This document shows, piece by piece, positions 44,065 to 54,179 of a stretch of 64,000 nucleotides of DNA. The stretch lies in assembly GCA_002898295.1 (NCBI GenBank), contig BEHX01000003.1, forward strand, positions 44,754-108,753. Direction: 5' to 3'. The notes under the pieces are model-generated. The model saw only the letters and a list, made by a program, of their open reading frames with translations, did no database searches and was not told where the DNA came from. Made by a program: the position numbers and the translations under genes. Within the stretch, counting starts at the first letter, position 1. The number at the start of each line of letters is the position of its first letter. The DNA is from a bacterium HR21 (GTDB lineage Bacteria; Bacteroidota; Ignavibacteria; Kapaibacteriales; HRBIN21).

Positions 44065-47000
44065 ATGGCACCGGTTGTAGCGCCCTACCGTCCTCGCCAT
44101 CGCATCCGCATCGTCACGGCAGCCTCGCTCTTCGATGGGCATGATGCTGCCATCAACATTATGCGGCGCATCATGCAGGCAACGGGCGCCGAAGTCATTC
44201 ACCTGGGGCACAACCGCTCGGCGCAGGAGATTGTGGAAGCTGCCATCCAGGAGTATACCCAGGGTATTGCCGTGACCAGTTATCAAGGCGGGCACATGGA
44301 GTTTTTCACCTACATGTACGACCTGCTCCGGGAACGCGGTGCCGGACACATCAAGATCTTCGGCGGTGGGGGCGGCACGATTCTGCCCTCGGAAATTCAA
44401 GAACTCCACCGCTACGGGATTGCCCGTATCTACCACCCAGACGATGGGCGGGCAATGGGGCTGCAGGGGATGATCAACGACGTGCTCCAGAAGTGCGATT
44501 TCCTGCCGCCCATCACGTACAACGGTGACCTCCTCAGCTTCGTGCGTGCTGGTGAGACGCTCGCCCTCGCTCAGGCAATCACGCTCGTGGAAGAGTACCC
44601 CGAGCAGGCACCGAGCTTCCTGGAAGCGCTCCGCGCCGCTATTCCCGCCCGCCCAATCCCCGTCCTAGGCATCACCGGCACCGGAGGTTCGGGGAAATCC
44701 TCCCTGACCGATGAGCTCGTGCGCCGCTTCCTGACAGACTTCCCCGACAAGCGTGTTGCCATTCTCTCCGTTGATCCCTCGAAGCGCCGAACCGGCGGTG
44801 CTCTCCTGGGTGACCGCATCCGCATCAATATGGCAAGCCATCCACACGTGTACATGCGCTCTTTTGCCACGCGGGAGGCCAATGTGGCACTCAATCGCAA
44901 TGTCCGTGCCGCCATTGACATTGTCAAAGCTGCGGGCTTCGACCTGGTGATTGTCGAAACCGCTGGCATCGGGCAGAGCGATACCAGCATCGTGGATGTT
45001 GCCGACGTGACGCTCTACGTGATGACCCCCGAGTACGGCGCCCCGAGCCAGCTGGAGAAGATCGACATGATCGACTACGCGGATCTGATCGCCATCAACA
45101 AATTTGACCGCTTCGGGGCGCAGGATGCTCTCCGCGACGTGCGCAAGCAGTACCAACGTAGCCACGGGCTGTGGGATACCGCACCAGAGGAGCTCCCTGT
45201 AGTCGGCACGATCGCTTCTCAATTCAACGACCCCGGGGTCAATGCACTCTATGCCCTGCTCATCCGCACTCTGGCTCGCAAGACGGGTGTGGACTGGACA
45301 CCGCACTTGGACTTGCGCTATGAGCTCACACGCAAAATCGAGATTATCCCGGCGCACCGCCGGGGATACCTGGGCGAGATTGTCGAGACAGTAGAACGCT
45401 ACAATCGCTTCGTGGACGAGCAGGCTGCGCTGGCATCCCGGCTCTACCAGCTCCACGGCACGATCGAGCACTACCGCCAGCACGGCAAGGAGACTGCCGA
45501 GCTGGAAGCCGAGTTCGCTCGGCTCTGGGAGCGTCTAGACCCGGAGTGCCAGAACATCCTGCAGTCGTGGGAAGAGACCCTGCAGCAGTACCGCACCCCG
45601 GAATTTACCTACACCGTCCGCGGGCGGGAAATCCGCGTAGCGAACTTCACCGAGAGCCTGAGCCGGATGAAAATCCCCAAAATCGGGCTCCCGCGCTTCC
45701 ACGACTGGGGCGACATCCTGCGCTGGGCACTGCAGGAGAACTTCCCTGGCAGATTCCCGTATACGGCGGGCGTCTATCCCTTCAAGCGGCAGACTGAAGA
45801 CCCGACACGCATGTTCGCCGGTGAAGGAACCCCGGAGCGGACCAACCGCCGCTTCCACTACCTCAGCTCCGGCATGCCCGCAGCACGGCTCAGCACCGCC
45901 TTCGATTCGGTCACTCTCTACGGCGAAGACCCCGACTACCGTCCCGATATCTACGGCAAGGTGGGCAACTCCGGCGTCAGCATTGCCACCATTGACGATG
46001 CGAAAAAGCTCTACTCTGGCTTCGACCTGTGCGCCCCGACCACCTCTGTCTCGATGACCATCAACGGTCCGGCGCCAATGATTCTGGCAATGTTCTTCAA
46101 CACCGCCATTGACCAGCAGTGCGAGAAGTACATTCTCCAGGCCGGGCTCCGCGAGGAGGTCGAACGCCGCATCGAGCAGCTCTACGCCCAGCTAGGACTG
46201 CCCCGCCCGGTCTACCAGGGTGAGTTGCCCGATGGACACAATGGGCTCGGACTCCTCCTGCTGGGCGTCAGTGGCGATGAAGTACTGCCCCGAGAAGTCT
46301 ACGAGAAGATCAAAGCCGACACGCTCCGGGTCGTGCGCGGCACCGTCCAGGCAGACATCCTCAAGGAAGACCAGGCACAGAACACGTGCATCTTCTCTGT
46401 GGAGTTCGCTCTGCGCCTGATGGGCGATGTGCAGGAGTACTTCGTGCGCAACCGCGTGCGCAACTTCTACTCGGTCTCCATCTCGGGCTACCACATTGCC
46501 GAAGCAGGTGCCAACCCGATCACGCAGCTGGCTTTCACTCTCGCCAACGCCTTCACCTACGTGGAGTACTTCCTCAGCCGGGGCATGCACATCGACCAGT
46601 TCGCCCCGAACCTCTCCTTCTTCTTCAGCAACGGCATGGACCCGGAGTACACGGTCATCGGGCGCGTGGCACGCCGCCTCTGGGCAAAGGTCATCCGCTA
46701 CAAGTACGGCGGCAACGAGCGCTCGCAAATGCTCAAGTACCACATCCAGACCTCCGGGCGCTCGCTCCACGCCCAAGAGATTGCCTTCAACGACATCCGC
46801 ACCACCTTGCAGGCGCTCTACGCCATCGCAGACAATTGCAACTCGCTCCACACCAACGCCTACGACGAAGCCATTACCACCCCGACGGAGGAATCCGTGC
46901 GCCGCGCCGTTGCCATTCAGCTCATCATCACCAAGGAGCTGGGGCTTACCAAGAACGAAAATCCCTGGCAAGGCTCCTTCTTCATCGAGGAGCTGACCGA

Positions 47001-47436
47001 TATGGTCGAGCGCGCTGTCCTGGAGGAATTCCGCCGGCTCAACGAACGCGGCGGTGTGCTCGGTGCCATGGAACTCATGTACCAGCGGGCAAAAATCCAG
47101 GAGGAATCGCTCTACTACGAACAGCTCAAGCACTCCGGTGCACTCCCCATCATCGGGGTCAACACGTTCCTGGACAAAAACGGCTCCCCAACCATTGTGC
47201 CGGAAAAAGTGGTGCGCTCCACCCGCGAGGAGAAGGAACAGCAGATTGCCAATCTGCACGCTTTCTGGAAACGCAACGCTGAGCGTGCCCCAGCTGCGCT
47301 CGAACGTGTCAAGCGAGCAGCGGTGGAAGGGCGCAACGTCTTCGACGAGCTCATGGAAGCAGTCAAGGTCTGCTCCCTGGGACAGCTCACGCACGCCCTC
47401 TACGAGGTCGGCGGGCAGTATCGGCGGGCAATGTAA
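44065..47436 (+). CDS. icmF: Fused isobutyryl-CoA mutase (IcmF) with G-protein chaperone
   Basis: A 1123-residue fusion of three parts. The N-terminal B12-binding domain has the lower-ligand His26 in '[11 protein letters not shown]' (about 10-150). A MeaB-like GTPase chaperone follows (about 190-420) with P-loop GTGGSGKSS (about 205). The C-terminal mutase domain (about 560-1100) has the active-site 'GYHIAEAGA' (about 808). This order is unique to IcmF; methylmalonyl-CoA mutase has B12 binding at the C-terminus. It interconverts isobutyryl- and n-butyryl-CoA by a radical mechanism; some homologues prefer pivalyl- or other branched acyl-CoA. It is preceded by a structured leader and has no metabolic neighbours here. 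The ATG has GGGA 5 bases before it. Confidence 0.95.
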   Translation: MAPVVAPYRPRHRIRIVTAASLFDGHDAAINIMRRIMQATGAEVIHLGHNRSAQEIVEAAIQEYTQGIAVTSYQGGHMEFFTYMYDLLRERGAGHIKIFGGGGGTILPSEIQELHRYGIARIYHPDDGRAMGLQGMINDVLQKCDFLPPITYNGDLLSFVRAGETLALAQAITLVEEYPEQAPSFLEALRAAIPARPIPVLGITGTGGSGKSSLTDELVRRFLTDFPDKRVAILSVDPSKRRTGGALLGDRIRINMASHPHVYMRSFATREANVALNRNVRAAIDIVKAAGFDLVIVETAGIGQSDTSIVDVADVTLYVMTPEYGAPSQLEKIDMIDYADLIAINKFDRFGAQDALRDVRKQYQRSHGLWDTAPEELPVVGTIASQFNDPGVNALYALLIRTLARKTGVDWTPHLDLRYELTRKIEIIPAHRRGYLGEIVETVERYNRFVDEQAALASRLYQLHGTIEHYRQHGKETAELEAEFARLWERLDPECQNILQSWEETLQQYRTPEFTYTVRGREIRVANFTESLSRMKIPKIGLPRFHDWGDILRWALQENFPGRFPYTAGVYPFKRQTEDPTRMFAGEGTPERTNRRFHYLSSGMPAARLSTAFDSVTLYGEDPDYRPDIYGKVGNSGVSIATIDDAKKLYSGFDLCAPTTSVSMTINGPAPMILAMFFNTAIDQQCEKYILQAGLREEVERRIEQLYAQLGLPRPVYQGELPDGHNGLGLLLLGVSGDEVLPREVYEKIKADTLRVVRGTVQADILKEDQAQNTCIFSVEFALRLMGDVQEYFVRNRVRNFYSVSISGYHIAEAGANPITQLAFTLANAFTYVEYFLSRGMHIDQFAPNLSFFFSNGMDPEYTVIGRVARRLWAKVIRYKYGGNERSQMLKYHIQTSGRSLHAQEIAFNDIRTTLQALYAIADNCNSLHTNAYDEAITTPTEESVRRAVAIQLIITKELGLTKNENPWQGSFFIEELTDMVERAVLEEFRRLNERGGVLGAMELMYQRAKIQEESLYYEQLKHSGALPIIGVNTFLDKNGSPTIVPEKVVRSTREEKEQQIANLHAFWKRNAERAPAALERVKRAAVEGRNVFDELMEAVKVCSLGQLTHALYEVGGQYRRAM

Positions 47437-47494
47437 CAGGAACGCCGCGTCTGTGTTCGTCCTACAGTGAGTGTGACAGCACACGGTCCTCACC

Positions 47495-48790
47495 ATGGGG
47501 CGGAATCTCTGCGTCCTGCTTCTGCCCACACTGACGGCTGCCCAGAACCTGATCTGGCTGGAAACCCCACCACTGTGGGAGAGCAAAGCCTTCAGCATCT
47601 CCGCCGATGGGCACATCGTCGTCGGGCAGCTCCTCACCCCGGATCACGAACGTGTGGCCTACTACTGGGTCAACACCACGGGGCGCTTCTTCCCCGAACT
47701 GGGGAGGAGGCAAAGCACTGCCCGCTGGATTTCCGCCAATGGGAACACCATTGTCGGATGGCTCCGAGACGAGCATGGCTACCCCGCGGCGTTCCGTCTG
47801 ACCCCGACGAGCGCTGAACTGCTCGGAGCGCTGGGTCCTGACGGCAGCGCTGCAACAGCTTCCTCTGCCGATGGCTCCGTCGTGGTAGGCTGGACATCGG
47901 TGCCAGGGTCTGCCCGCCACGCCTTCCGCTGGACACAGGAGACCGGAATGGTTGACCTGGGAGCCCTCGGGGGAGCGGAAAGCTTGGCAGCTGCCGTCTC
48001 CGCCGATGGACGCGTTGTTGTCGGACAAGCCCATAGCGAGATTGGCGAATGGCGCGCCTTCCGGTGGGTCGATGGGACAATGCAGGACCTCGGTACTCTG
48101 GGCGGAACTTGGGCAGAAGCTTTCGGTGTCTCCGCCGATGGGAGTGTCGTGGTCGGATGGGCAGAACATCCAACCGGGGCCATGAGTGCTTTCCGCTGGA
48201 AAGATGGCGAAGGGATACGAGATCTCGGCACCCTCGGTGGTGCCCAGAGCAAAGCGCTCGCCGTCTCCGCTGATGGCTCTCTGGTGGTTGGCTGGTCCGA
48301 TACCCCAGAGGGGACCCGCCGTGCTTTCCGCTGGGCTGAGAGCACCGGGATGGAAGATCTCACGGAGGTCTATCGCGCCTTGCTCCCCGATGGGTCAGAG
48401 CTCCGCGAAGCTCGGGCTATCACCCCGGATGGACGCTTCATCGTCGGCTGGGGCTACCGGAAAGCTACCGGGCGCTTGGAAGCATACCTCCTCGACACGC
48501 AGCGGACCGGAAGCTCTGTCCAGGGCTCACCGTGCTCCGAGGCGGCACTCTCCATTGAGCCGCAGCCCGTCGAAGGGAACGGTATGGTACGGTACACTGT
48601 CCCCGAAGCCGCTGTGGTCCGACTAGAACTCTACGACGCCCTCGGATGCCACAGAGCCGTGCTCTTCGAAGGCTGGCAGCCTGCCGGGGAACACACACAG
48701 CCGCTCCCTGCCCTCAGAGCAGGGCTGTACCTGTGCCGCTTGCAGCTGGGACAGCGCATCCTGACTGCTCCCATCATCGCCCTCCGCTGA
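47495..48790 (+). CDS. HAF-repeat surface protein with T9SS sorting domain
   Basis: A 431-residue exported protein. A short signal peptide is followed by about seven HAF-type repeats (about 35-330) of the form 'AxAVSADGxVVVGW...AFRW...MxDLGTLGG'; examples are 'AFGVSADGSVVVGWAEHP' and 'ALAVSADGSLVVGWSDTP'. The C-terminal 75 residues ('IEPQPVEGNGMVRYTVPEAA' onwards, ending 'ALRAGLYLCRLQLGQ') form a T9SS type A sorting domain. HAF repeats are proposed propeller blades of unknown binding. The protein should be surface-displayed. The start is the ATG at 47495, 58 bases after icmF. Confidence 0.88.
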   Translation: MGRNLCVLLLPTLTAAQNLIWLETPPLWESKAFSISADGHIVVGQLLTPDHERVAYYWVNTTGRFFPELGRRQSTARWISANGNTIVGWLRDEHGYPAAFRLTPTSAELLGALGPDGSAATASSADGSVVVGWTSVPGSARHAFRWTQETGMVDLGALGGAESLAAAVSADGRVVVGQAHSEIGEWRAFRWVDGTMQDLGTLGGTWAEAFGVSADGSVVVGWAEHPTGAMSAFRWKDGEGIRDLGTLGGAQSKALAVSADGSLVVGWSDTPEGTRRAFRWAESTGMEDLTEVYRALLPDGSELREARAITPDGRFIVGWGYRKATGRLEAYLLDTQRTGSSVQGSPCSEAALSIEPQPVEGNGMVRYTVPEAAVVRLELYDALGCHRAVLFEGWQPAGEHTQPLPALRAGLYLCRLQLGQRILTAPIIALR

Positions 48791-48818
48791 GGACGCCCCG
48801 CGTAGACACCGCACGGCT

Positions 48819-49532
48819 TTACTCCTGCCACACCCATTCAAAGAGCCAGAACCCAACGATAGCAATCGCACCACCGTAGCCCACCATGAGGTTGACAAGC
48901 GGCATAACCATTGCCCATGGAGCATGCTCAACCACACGTCGCGTTGCCTCAATGCCTGGTAGTACCAATGGCACCACAACAGGGAGTCCGAGAATCGGCA
49001 GCAGTACCCCACGGTGGTGCGCACCAGCAATGGCAGCGGAGAGAAGCGTCAGTGTTGCCGCAAAGCCGAAAGCCGCCACGGCAATGAGTACCCCGATTGC
49101 CCACAGCTCCGGAGTCGAAGGCACCGGCAGAAACAGCAGGAACAAGCCATAGCCGAGCACATTGGTCACCATCCCAATGAGCACATTCGTGGTGAGCTTC
49201 CCCCAGTAGAGTGCTGCCGGAGAGGTAAGCATATGGAGCAGTAGCCGCGTTCCCCGCTCCTCCTCTGCAAGGAAGCTCCGTCCCACGGCTGGACTGAGAC
49301 CCAGGAAGAAGACCACCCACAGGAGTGCGGCGAAGAGCTCACCCGAAAGGGGCGTTCCCCCGAGCGCGAAGGCAAGTACGAGCACAATCACCCCGACAGA
49401 GAGCACCGTGACGGCAACACTGACGCGCTGTCGGAACTCGCTGCGAAGCTCCTTTTCCACCACCGCCAGCAGTTGCCGGAGGATGGCGCTTCCCCGCCAC
49501 CGCGGCTCCACCTCGGATGTGCTCCTCCTCAT
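48819..49532 (-). CDS. ccmB: Haem exporter subunit CcmB
   Basis: A 237-residue inner-membrane protein with about six helices and the family features 'EKELRSEFRQR', 'SFLAEEERGTRLLLHMLTSPAALYWGKL' and 'LLPILGLPVVVPLVLPG'. With CcmA and CcmC it acts in cytochrome c maturation (system I). No other ccm gene is nearby. The start is the ATG at 49532 with GGGGA upstream; a TTG at 49607 is unlikely. It follows rsmB by 81 bases. Confidence 0.9.
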   Translation of the reverse strand: MRRSTSEVEPRWRGSAILRQLLAVVEKELRSEFRQRVSVAVTVLSVGVIVLVLAFALGGTPLSGELFAALLWVVFFLGLSPAVGRSFLAEEERGTRLLLHMLTSPAALYWGKLTTNVLIGMVTNVLGYGLFLLFLPVPSTPELWAIGVLIAVAAFGFAATLTLLSAAIAGAHHRGVLLPILGLPVVVPLVLPGIEATRRVVEHAPWAMVMPLVNLMVGYGGAIAIVGFWLFEWVWQE

Positions 49533-49613
49533 TCGAATGTCCCCGCTGTACCAGCTCAGCCCGAAGGGAAGGCAGACACGTGCGCACACCCCGCTGAGGA
49601 CGTCCAAGCTCCC

Positions 49614-51062
49614 TCACCCGTGCCTCCCACGGATGAGCCGGCGCCGCAGACGGGCAATGAAAAAGCCATCGGTTCCATGGACAGAAGGAAGCAGGAGAAC
49701 CGGTGCCTGCTCTGCGGGAAGGCACGGTACCTCAATGCCAGCTGCTCGCCAGAGAGGCTCTACCGGCTCCAACTCCCAATCCGGATGTGCCTGCAGGAAG
49801 TCTTGCACCACACCGAAGTTCTCCTCAGGCAGGAGCGAGCAGGTAGCGTAGACCAGCACCCCTCCGGGAACCACTCGCGGGGCATATGCTTCCAGAAGCC
49901 CTCGCTGCCGGCGGCAATGGCGCTGGAGAGCCTCGGGAGTAAGACGCCACTTCAGGGTCGGAGTACGCCGCACAGTGCCCAACCCCGAACAGGGGGCATC
50001 TACCAAGAGGGCATCGAAGCGGCGCGGGAGTGCAGACGGAAGCATGCCATTGGGGAGATGGAGCACCTGCACGGAACGCACCCCCGCCCGGCGCATCCGC
50101 TGCCGCAGTGCTCGGAGCCGCAACACATCCACATCGCTTGCCCAGATTTCCCCCTGGTCGTGCTGGAGCGCTGCCAGATGTAGTGTCTTTCCCCCCGCTC
50201 CAGCACAGGCATCCCAGAGCCGCCACCCACGTTCCGGCGCTACAGCATAGCCGACCAGCTGACTGGCTTCCTCCTGCAGCTCTACGATGCCCTCACGGAC
50301 AAGAGGGAGCTCGTGGAGCGCAATACGCTCCCAGAGCCGAATTCCATCGGGTGAAAAGGACGTCGGCGATGCCCCAATTCCACTTCGCTGGAGCTCCTGG
50401 AGCACCCACGGTCGGGACGCCCGCAGCGTGTTGACCCGCAGGCAGGGAAATGCTGGCAGCTGCAGTGCCTTCGACATGCCGATCACCTCCGTCGCCTGAA
50501 AGCGTAGCCAGGGATTCTCCAACCACCGGCGGAGAATCCACTCAGGCATTGAACATGCTGCGGCAAACTCTGCCCACTGCCATCCATCCCACTCCCCATA
50601 CGGCTGCTCCAGCAACGACGCAACCCCACGTTCGAGCCGACAGAGACTCTGCCAAAGTGCCTCTATCCACGCTTCCGCATCGTGCCCTGCCCATCCGACT
50701 TGGAGCAGCACTTCCGCCCAAAACTCCTCCTCGCTGGCGGAGAGCGAGTGGCGGAGCGCTGCCGCACACGCTGGCGTCAGATGGGCATGACCCAGACCTC
50801 GCCCAAGACACCCCATTGCACAGACCAGCAACCACTCAGACGACGGGGCTTTGGCAGGCGCTACCTCAGCCAGACAGTGGCGCAGCGTTCCCAGACACCG
50901 GAGTGCCGCGAAGGTGACCTCCGCCAAAAACCGCCGTTCCTTACTGCCCAGGTACGAACGCCTCTGGAAGTAGGTCCGGGCAACTGCATCGGGCGGCTGT
51001 CCTGAGCGGAGCATCACCCGCAGTAGTTCCGCAGCATGCCCCAGAAGAGCCTCAGCGCGCAT
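49614..51062 (-). CDS. rsmB: 16S rRNA (cytosine-C5) methyltransferase RsmB-like
   Basis: A 482-residue protein. The N-terminal NusB-like RNA-binding helical region spans about 1-170. The SAM methyltransferase has motif I DACAGAGGKT, DAPCSGLG with the release Cys, and the catalytic Cys in YATCSLLPEEN. The domain order matches RsmB/Fmu, which makes m5C967 in 16S rRNA. The start overlaps the FMN reductase gene by 11 bases. Confidence 0.92.
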   Translation of the reverse strand: MRAEALLGHAAELLRVMLRSGQPPDAVARTYFQRRSYLGSKERRFLAEVTFAALRCLGTLRHCLAEVAPAKAPSSEWLLVCAMGCLGRGLGHAHLTPACAAALRHSLSASEEEFWAEVLLQVGWAGHDAEAWIEALWQSLCRLERGVASLLEQPYGEWDGWQWAEFAAACSMPEWILRRWLENPWLRFQATEVIGMSKALQLPAFPCLRVNTLRASRPWVLQELQRSGIGASPTSFSPDGIRLWERIALHELPLVREGIVELQEEASQLVGYAVAPERGWRLWDACAGAGGKTLHLAALQHDQGEIWASDVDVLRLRALRQRMRRAGVRSVQVLHLPNGMLPSALPRRFDALLVDAPCSGLGTVRRTPTLKWRLTPEALQRHCRRQRGLLEAYAPRVVPGGVLVYATCSLLPEENFGVVQDFLQAHPDWELEPVEPLWRAAGIEVPCLPAEQAPVLLLPSVHGTDGFFIARLRRRLIRGRHG

Positions 51063-51633
51063 GGAACCTCTGGAGCTGCCGTCGTTCTAATACTCGCCGA
51101 CGCAACACTTCGAGCACCTGTCGGAGCAGGTCACGGGCAACCGGGTCAGCAATGGTTCCGTCGGGACCCAGCTTCTCTTTGACATGGGCAACAAGCACCT
51201 CCGGCTTGGCGACGACATCGGCATTCAAGTAGAAGAGCACTTGCCGGAGGTGGAGCTGCGCCCGGAGGGTCCCGAAACTCCCCGTGGTAGCGCCGATAAT
51301 GGCAACGGGCTTCTCCTCGAAGGGATTCTCCGCTGGCGGGCGCGCCATCCAGTCGAGCGCATTCTTCAGCACCCCGGGGATGGAGTAGTTGTACTCTGGT
51401 GTAGCAATCAAAACGGCATCGGCACAGCGAATGCGCTCCTTGAGCTGCCGCACCACCGGCGGCTGCGGGTCCTCCTCATCCTGATTGAAGAGCGGGACCC
51501 CCGCCAGCGGCACTTCCTCAATGTGCATATCCGCTGGCGCCACCTGCTGCGCTGTCACGAGAAGCTTCCGGTTGTATGACTCCCGCCGCAGGCTCCCAAC
51601 GATGCCAACAACCGTGATCGGCTCTCCGGACAT
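51052..51633 (-). CDS. NADPH-dependent FMN reductase (azoreductase/quinone-reductase type)
   Basis: A 193-residue flavodoxin-like reductase with the FMN phosphate loop GSLRRESYNRKL and 'ATPEYNYSIPGVLKNALDW', both diagnostic. Members reduce FMN, quinones, chromate or azo compounds with NADPH. The ATG at 51633 follows GGGAGAAAG; a longer start at 51705 runs into the hairpin at 51671-51699. It is downstream of the DoxX/dioxygenase/pirin run and fits the same detoxification theme. It overlaps rsmB. Confidence 0.88.
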   Translation of the reverse strand: MSGEPITVVGIVGSLRRESYNRKLLVTAQQVAPADMHIEEVPLAGVPLFNQDEEDPQPPVVRQLKERIRCADAVLIATPEYNYSIPGVLKNALDWMARPPAENPFEEKPVAIIGATTGSFGTLRAQLHLRQVLFYLNADVVAKPEVLVAHVKEKLGPDGTIADPVARDLLRQVLEVLRRRVLERRQLQRFHAR

Positions 51634-51670
51634 CTTTCTCCCAGTGCCTCTTCTCAGCGAACAATGACGA

Positions 51671-51699
51671 AGGCTCCCCAGCTTCGCGATGGGGAGCCT
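51671..51699 (-). terminator. Hairpin between DoxX and FMN reductase genes
   Basis: AGGCTCCCC and GGGGAGCCT form a 9-bp stem around an 11-base loop. On the minus strand it is followed by TCGTCATTGTTCG, which is only weakly T-rich, so it may be an attenuator or processing site rather than a strong terminator. Confidence 0.45.
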
Positions 51700-51723
51700 C
51701 CGCACACCGAGCAGCTCTTCACC

Positions 51724-52116
51724 CTACTCTGCCAGACTCCAGTGCCACGGCTCCGGAATGCCCAAAAGCAGCAACGTCGCTCCAATCAGAGCGAGGTTCT
51801 TCGTGAACTGCACCATCTCTACCATCCGCTGCATGGGGTCCTGCACGTTCCAAAAGTCGTGCATCCAGAAGGTCACCGGCACCAGGAACACGATCAACGC
51901 CGCAACCCCGACAGGAATGGCAATGCCGAGCAGAATCGTGATAGCCCCAATCAGCAGGAGAAGTCCACTCAGCACCACCATCCCCAAGGGTGCCGGTACC
52001 TTCTTCATTGCTGCATACTGGGCGAGCGCCTTCGGGGCAATGACCAGATGATTGAGCGCATTGTAGAGCCAGTAAAGCCCGAAGAGCATCCGTCCGACGA
52101 AAACCAGCACTTCCAT
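51724..52116 (-). CDS. DoxX-family membrane protein (copy 2)
   Basis: A 130-residue integral membrane protein with four helices and the family signature 'LYNALNHLVIAP' plus 'FWMHDFWNVQDPMQRMVEM'. It is a tandem duplicate of the gene immediately upstream. DoxX-type proteins (CatD/MhqP in Bacillus subtilis) accompany quinone-detoxification enzymes. The start is the ATG at 52116; longer readings overlap the neighbouring stop. Confidence 0.87.
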   Translation of the reverse strand: MEVLVFVGRMLFGLYWLYNALNHLVIAPKALAQYAAMKKVPAPLGMVVLSGLLLLIGAITILLGIAIPVGVAALIVFLVPVTFWMHDFWNVQDPMQRMVEMVQFTKNLALIGATLLLLGIPEPWHWSLAE

Positions 52117-52142
52117 TCCCAGCTCAGCGATGGCTGTGAGAC

Positions 52143-52556
52143 TTACCCGCGAGAGCCACTCTGCCCGAGTTTGAGCGCATACGGCCACGGTTCTGGAATC
52201 GCCAGGAACATCAAAGCACTACCCATGAGAGCAAGGTTTTTGACGAACTGTATCATCTGCACCATCCGCTGCATCTCGTCTGCCACGTTCCAGAAATCGT
52301 GCATCCAGAAGGTCACCGGTAGGAAGAACAGAACGAGTGCCAGGACACCCACCCGAGTGTAAACCCCCAGCAGGATACTCAGACCGCCGATCAGGAGCAG
52401 GAGTCCCGTAACAATAACCGCCAGCATCGGGAGCGGGACCCCCTTGGAGGCGGCATACTCGGCCAGCCGCCCTGGTGCGAAGACCAGATGGTTGAGCGCG
52501 TTGTACAGGTAGTACACGCCCACGATAATCCGCCCGATGAGCACGAGCACGTTCAT
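52143..52556 (-). CDS. DoxX-family membrane protein (copy 1)
   Basis: A 137-residue four-helix membrane protein with 'LYNALNHLVFAPGRLAEYAA' and 'FWMHDFWNVADEMQRMVQM', closely matching the downstream copy. A four-base overlap (ATGA) joins its start to the stop of the dioxygenase-fold gene. In B. subtilis catDE a DoxX protein is likewise coupled to a catechol dioxygenase. Confidence 0.9.
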   Translation of the reverse strand: MNVLVLIGRIIVGVYYLYNALNHLVFAPGRLAEYAASKGVPLPMLAVIVTGLLLLIGGLSILLGVYTRVGVLALVLFFLPVTFWMHDFWNVADEMQRMVQMIQFVKNLALMGSALMFLAIPEPWPYALKLGQSGSRG

Positions 52557-53461
52557 CGCAGCACCTCAGCACATTGGTTGAACATACGCCACACAGCTTT
52601 CGGTGTTGTCGGAAGCACCGATGTTTCGCTCACCAGGAGCGTACTTCCCCACGGATCCTGCAGCAGCAACCAAGACCCTCTCACGGTCGTGCGAGGAAGC
52701 GGACGCAGGCGCCGGACCAGCTCCGCCCACGCTGCCGGCTCACCGATGCCCAGGCTCCAGAGCCGCACACCAGCGGCTTCTGCCGGAGGGAGCTTCCGTG
52801 GATGCCCCCAGACGTTGGTTCCGAGATGGTGGTGGTAGCCATCGGCAGCGAAGAAACGCGCACCGGGATAGCGGCGGAGCGTGACGGCAAAACCCAAAAG
52901 CTCATGGAGGAACGCCTCCGCCTCCGGCAGTGAGAGGACACGGAAGTGCAGATGCCCGATGCGCGTGCCTGCTGGCATTCCACTCCAGGGCTCCCGAACC
53001 TGCCGTAGGAGCGCCGGCATATCCAGTGGACGAGTGTCCATGAGGATTTCGCCATCTGCGCGCTGCCAGAGATGAGGCTCCCGGTCGGCGGAGATTTCCA
53101 CCCCGTTGCCGTCAGGGTCCCGGAGGTAGAGGGCTTGGCTTACCAGATGGTCAGAGGCACCCTCAACGGCAGAGCGCAGGAGGCTATCCTGCAGCACGAA
53201 TGCCAGGAACGCTGCCAAGAAGCTCTCCGAAGGCAGGCGGAATGCTACGTGGTACAAGCCCGCTTCCGCCTGCTGCAGTGGGCGTGTTCCTGGGCGTTCC
53301 CAGAGGAGAAGCAGTGCCCGCTCGCGGTCAGCAGCCGTGAGAATCGCCACTGGAGGCTCCAGCAGTCCCACGCGAAATCCCAGGCGCTGGTAGAATTCCA
53401 GCGACCGCTGGAGGTCTGCAACCTGGAGGCAAACGACACCAAACACAATGCCTGTGAGCAT
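52553..53461 (-). CDS. VOC-fold protein, catechol-2,3-dioxygenase (CatE)-like
   Basis: A 302-residue protein made of two vicinal-oxygen-chelate modules. The first (about 5-140) has 'LQRSLEFYQRLGF' and 'LYHVAFRLP'; the second (about 160-290) has 'GHLHFRVLSLPEAEAFLHELLGF' with candidate metal His. The two-module form fits extradiol ring-cleavage dioxygenases such as CatE. A glyoxalase-like function is the alternative. The ATG at 53461 is 1 base after the pirin stop. Reading further upstream produces non-conserved sequence. Confidence 0.8.
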   Translation of the reverse strand: MLTGIVFGVVCLQVADLQRSLEFYQRLGFRVGLLEPPVAILTAADRERALLLLWERPGTRPLQQAEAGLYHVAFRLPSESFLAAFLAFVLQDSLLRSAVEGASDHLVSQALYLRDPDGNGVEISADREPHLWQRADGEILMDTRPLDMPALLRQVREPWSGMPAGTRIGHLHFRVLSLPEAEAFLHELLGFAVTLRRYPGARFFAADGYHHHLGTNVWGHPRKLPPAEAAGVRLWSLGIGEPAAWAELVRRLRPLPRTTVRGSWLLLQDPWGSTLLVSETSVLPTTPKAVWRMFNQCAEVLR

Positions 53462-53462
53462 C

Positions 53463-54179
53463 TCAGAGCACGGCACCGCCGTATAACCGGATCGGCTCTC
53501 GCCACGGCTGACCACATGCCACCACAAGCTGCATCTCTTCTGCCGCCCGACAGTGGAAATGCCTCTCATCCTGCACCAGGACCCCATCACCTCTCCGGAC
53601 AAGCTGCCCATTGATACTTCCTGTCCCCGCCAGGACATAGGCAAATCCATTCCAGCCCTTCGGAATCGGGTGGACGATCTGAGCACCTGGGCGCAGGCGG
53701 AACAGCACGTACTCAACCGGCGTCCGGAGCTGGAGCGGAGAACTTCCCCCGACAATCCAGCAGCGCTCTCCTCCCTCACACTCCTCCCAGCTCAAGTGCG
53801 CAACTGCTTGGTACGAGGGCTCACATCCCCGGAGCGCTAACGGGAGCACAACCCAGAGCTGGAGTCCCCGAGCAGTGCCCCCGACCGGCTCCTCGGCATG
53901 CCGAATCCCACGTCCGGCAGTAAAACGCTGAGCCCCTCCTGTCCCAACCACGCTGTCATTGCCCAGACTGTCTCGGTGTCGGAATGCGCCTTCGAGAAGA
54001 TACGTCACCGCCTCGAAACCCTGATGGGCATGCTCTGGGAACGCCGCCGGCGGAGTCACGGTGAACTCATCCAACAAAACGAACGGATCGTGCGGACGTG
54101 CGTCAAACGTGGGGAAGAGGCGCCGCACTTCTGCCCCTGCTCCTTCCCGCATCCCTATGGCACGGCGTCGCCAGAGCAT
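53463..54179 (-). CDS. Pirin-family quercetinase-like protein
   Basis: A 238-residue bicupin. The pirin signature 'FPEHAHQGFEAVTYLLEGAFRHRDSLGN' region supplies His50, His52 and, later, His94 and Glu96 (GIRHAEEP), matching the metal ligands of human pirin and E. coli YhhW. YhhW has quercetin 2,3-dioxygenase activity. The start is the ATG at 54179, sharing its A with the regulator's stop codon (TGATG). Between a regulator and a ring-cleavage enzyme, it probably acts on aromatic or quinone substrates. Confidence 0.9.
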   Translation of the reverse strand: MLWRRRAIGMREGAGAEVRRLFPTFDARPHDPFVLLDEFTVTPPAAFPEHAHQGFEAVTYLLEGAFRHRDSLGNDSVVGTGGAQRFTAGRGIRHAEEPVGGTARGLQLWVVLPLALRGCEPSYQAVAHLSWEECEGGERCWIVGGSSPLQLRTPVEYVLFRLRPGAQIVHPIPKGWNGFAYVLAGTGSINGQLVRRGDGVLVQDERHFHCRAAEEMQLVVACGQPWREPIRLYGGAVL

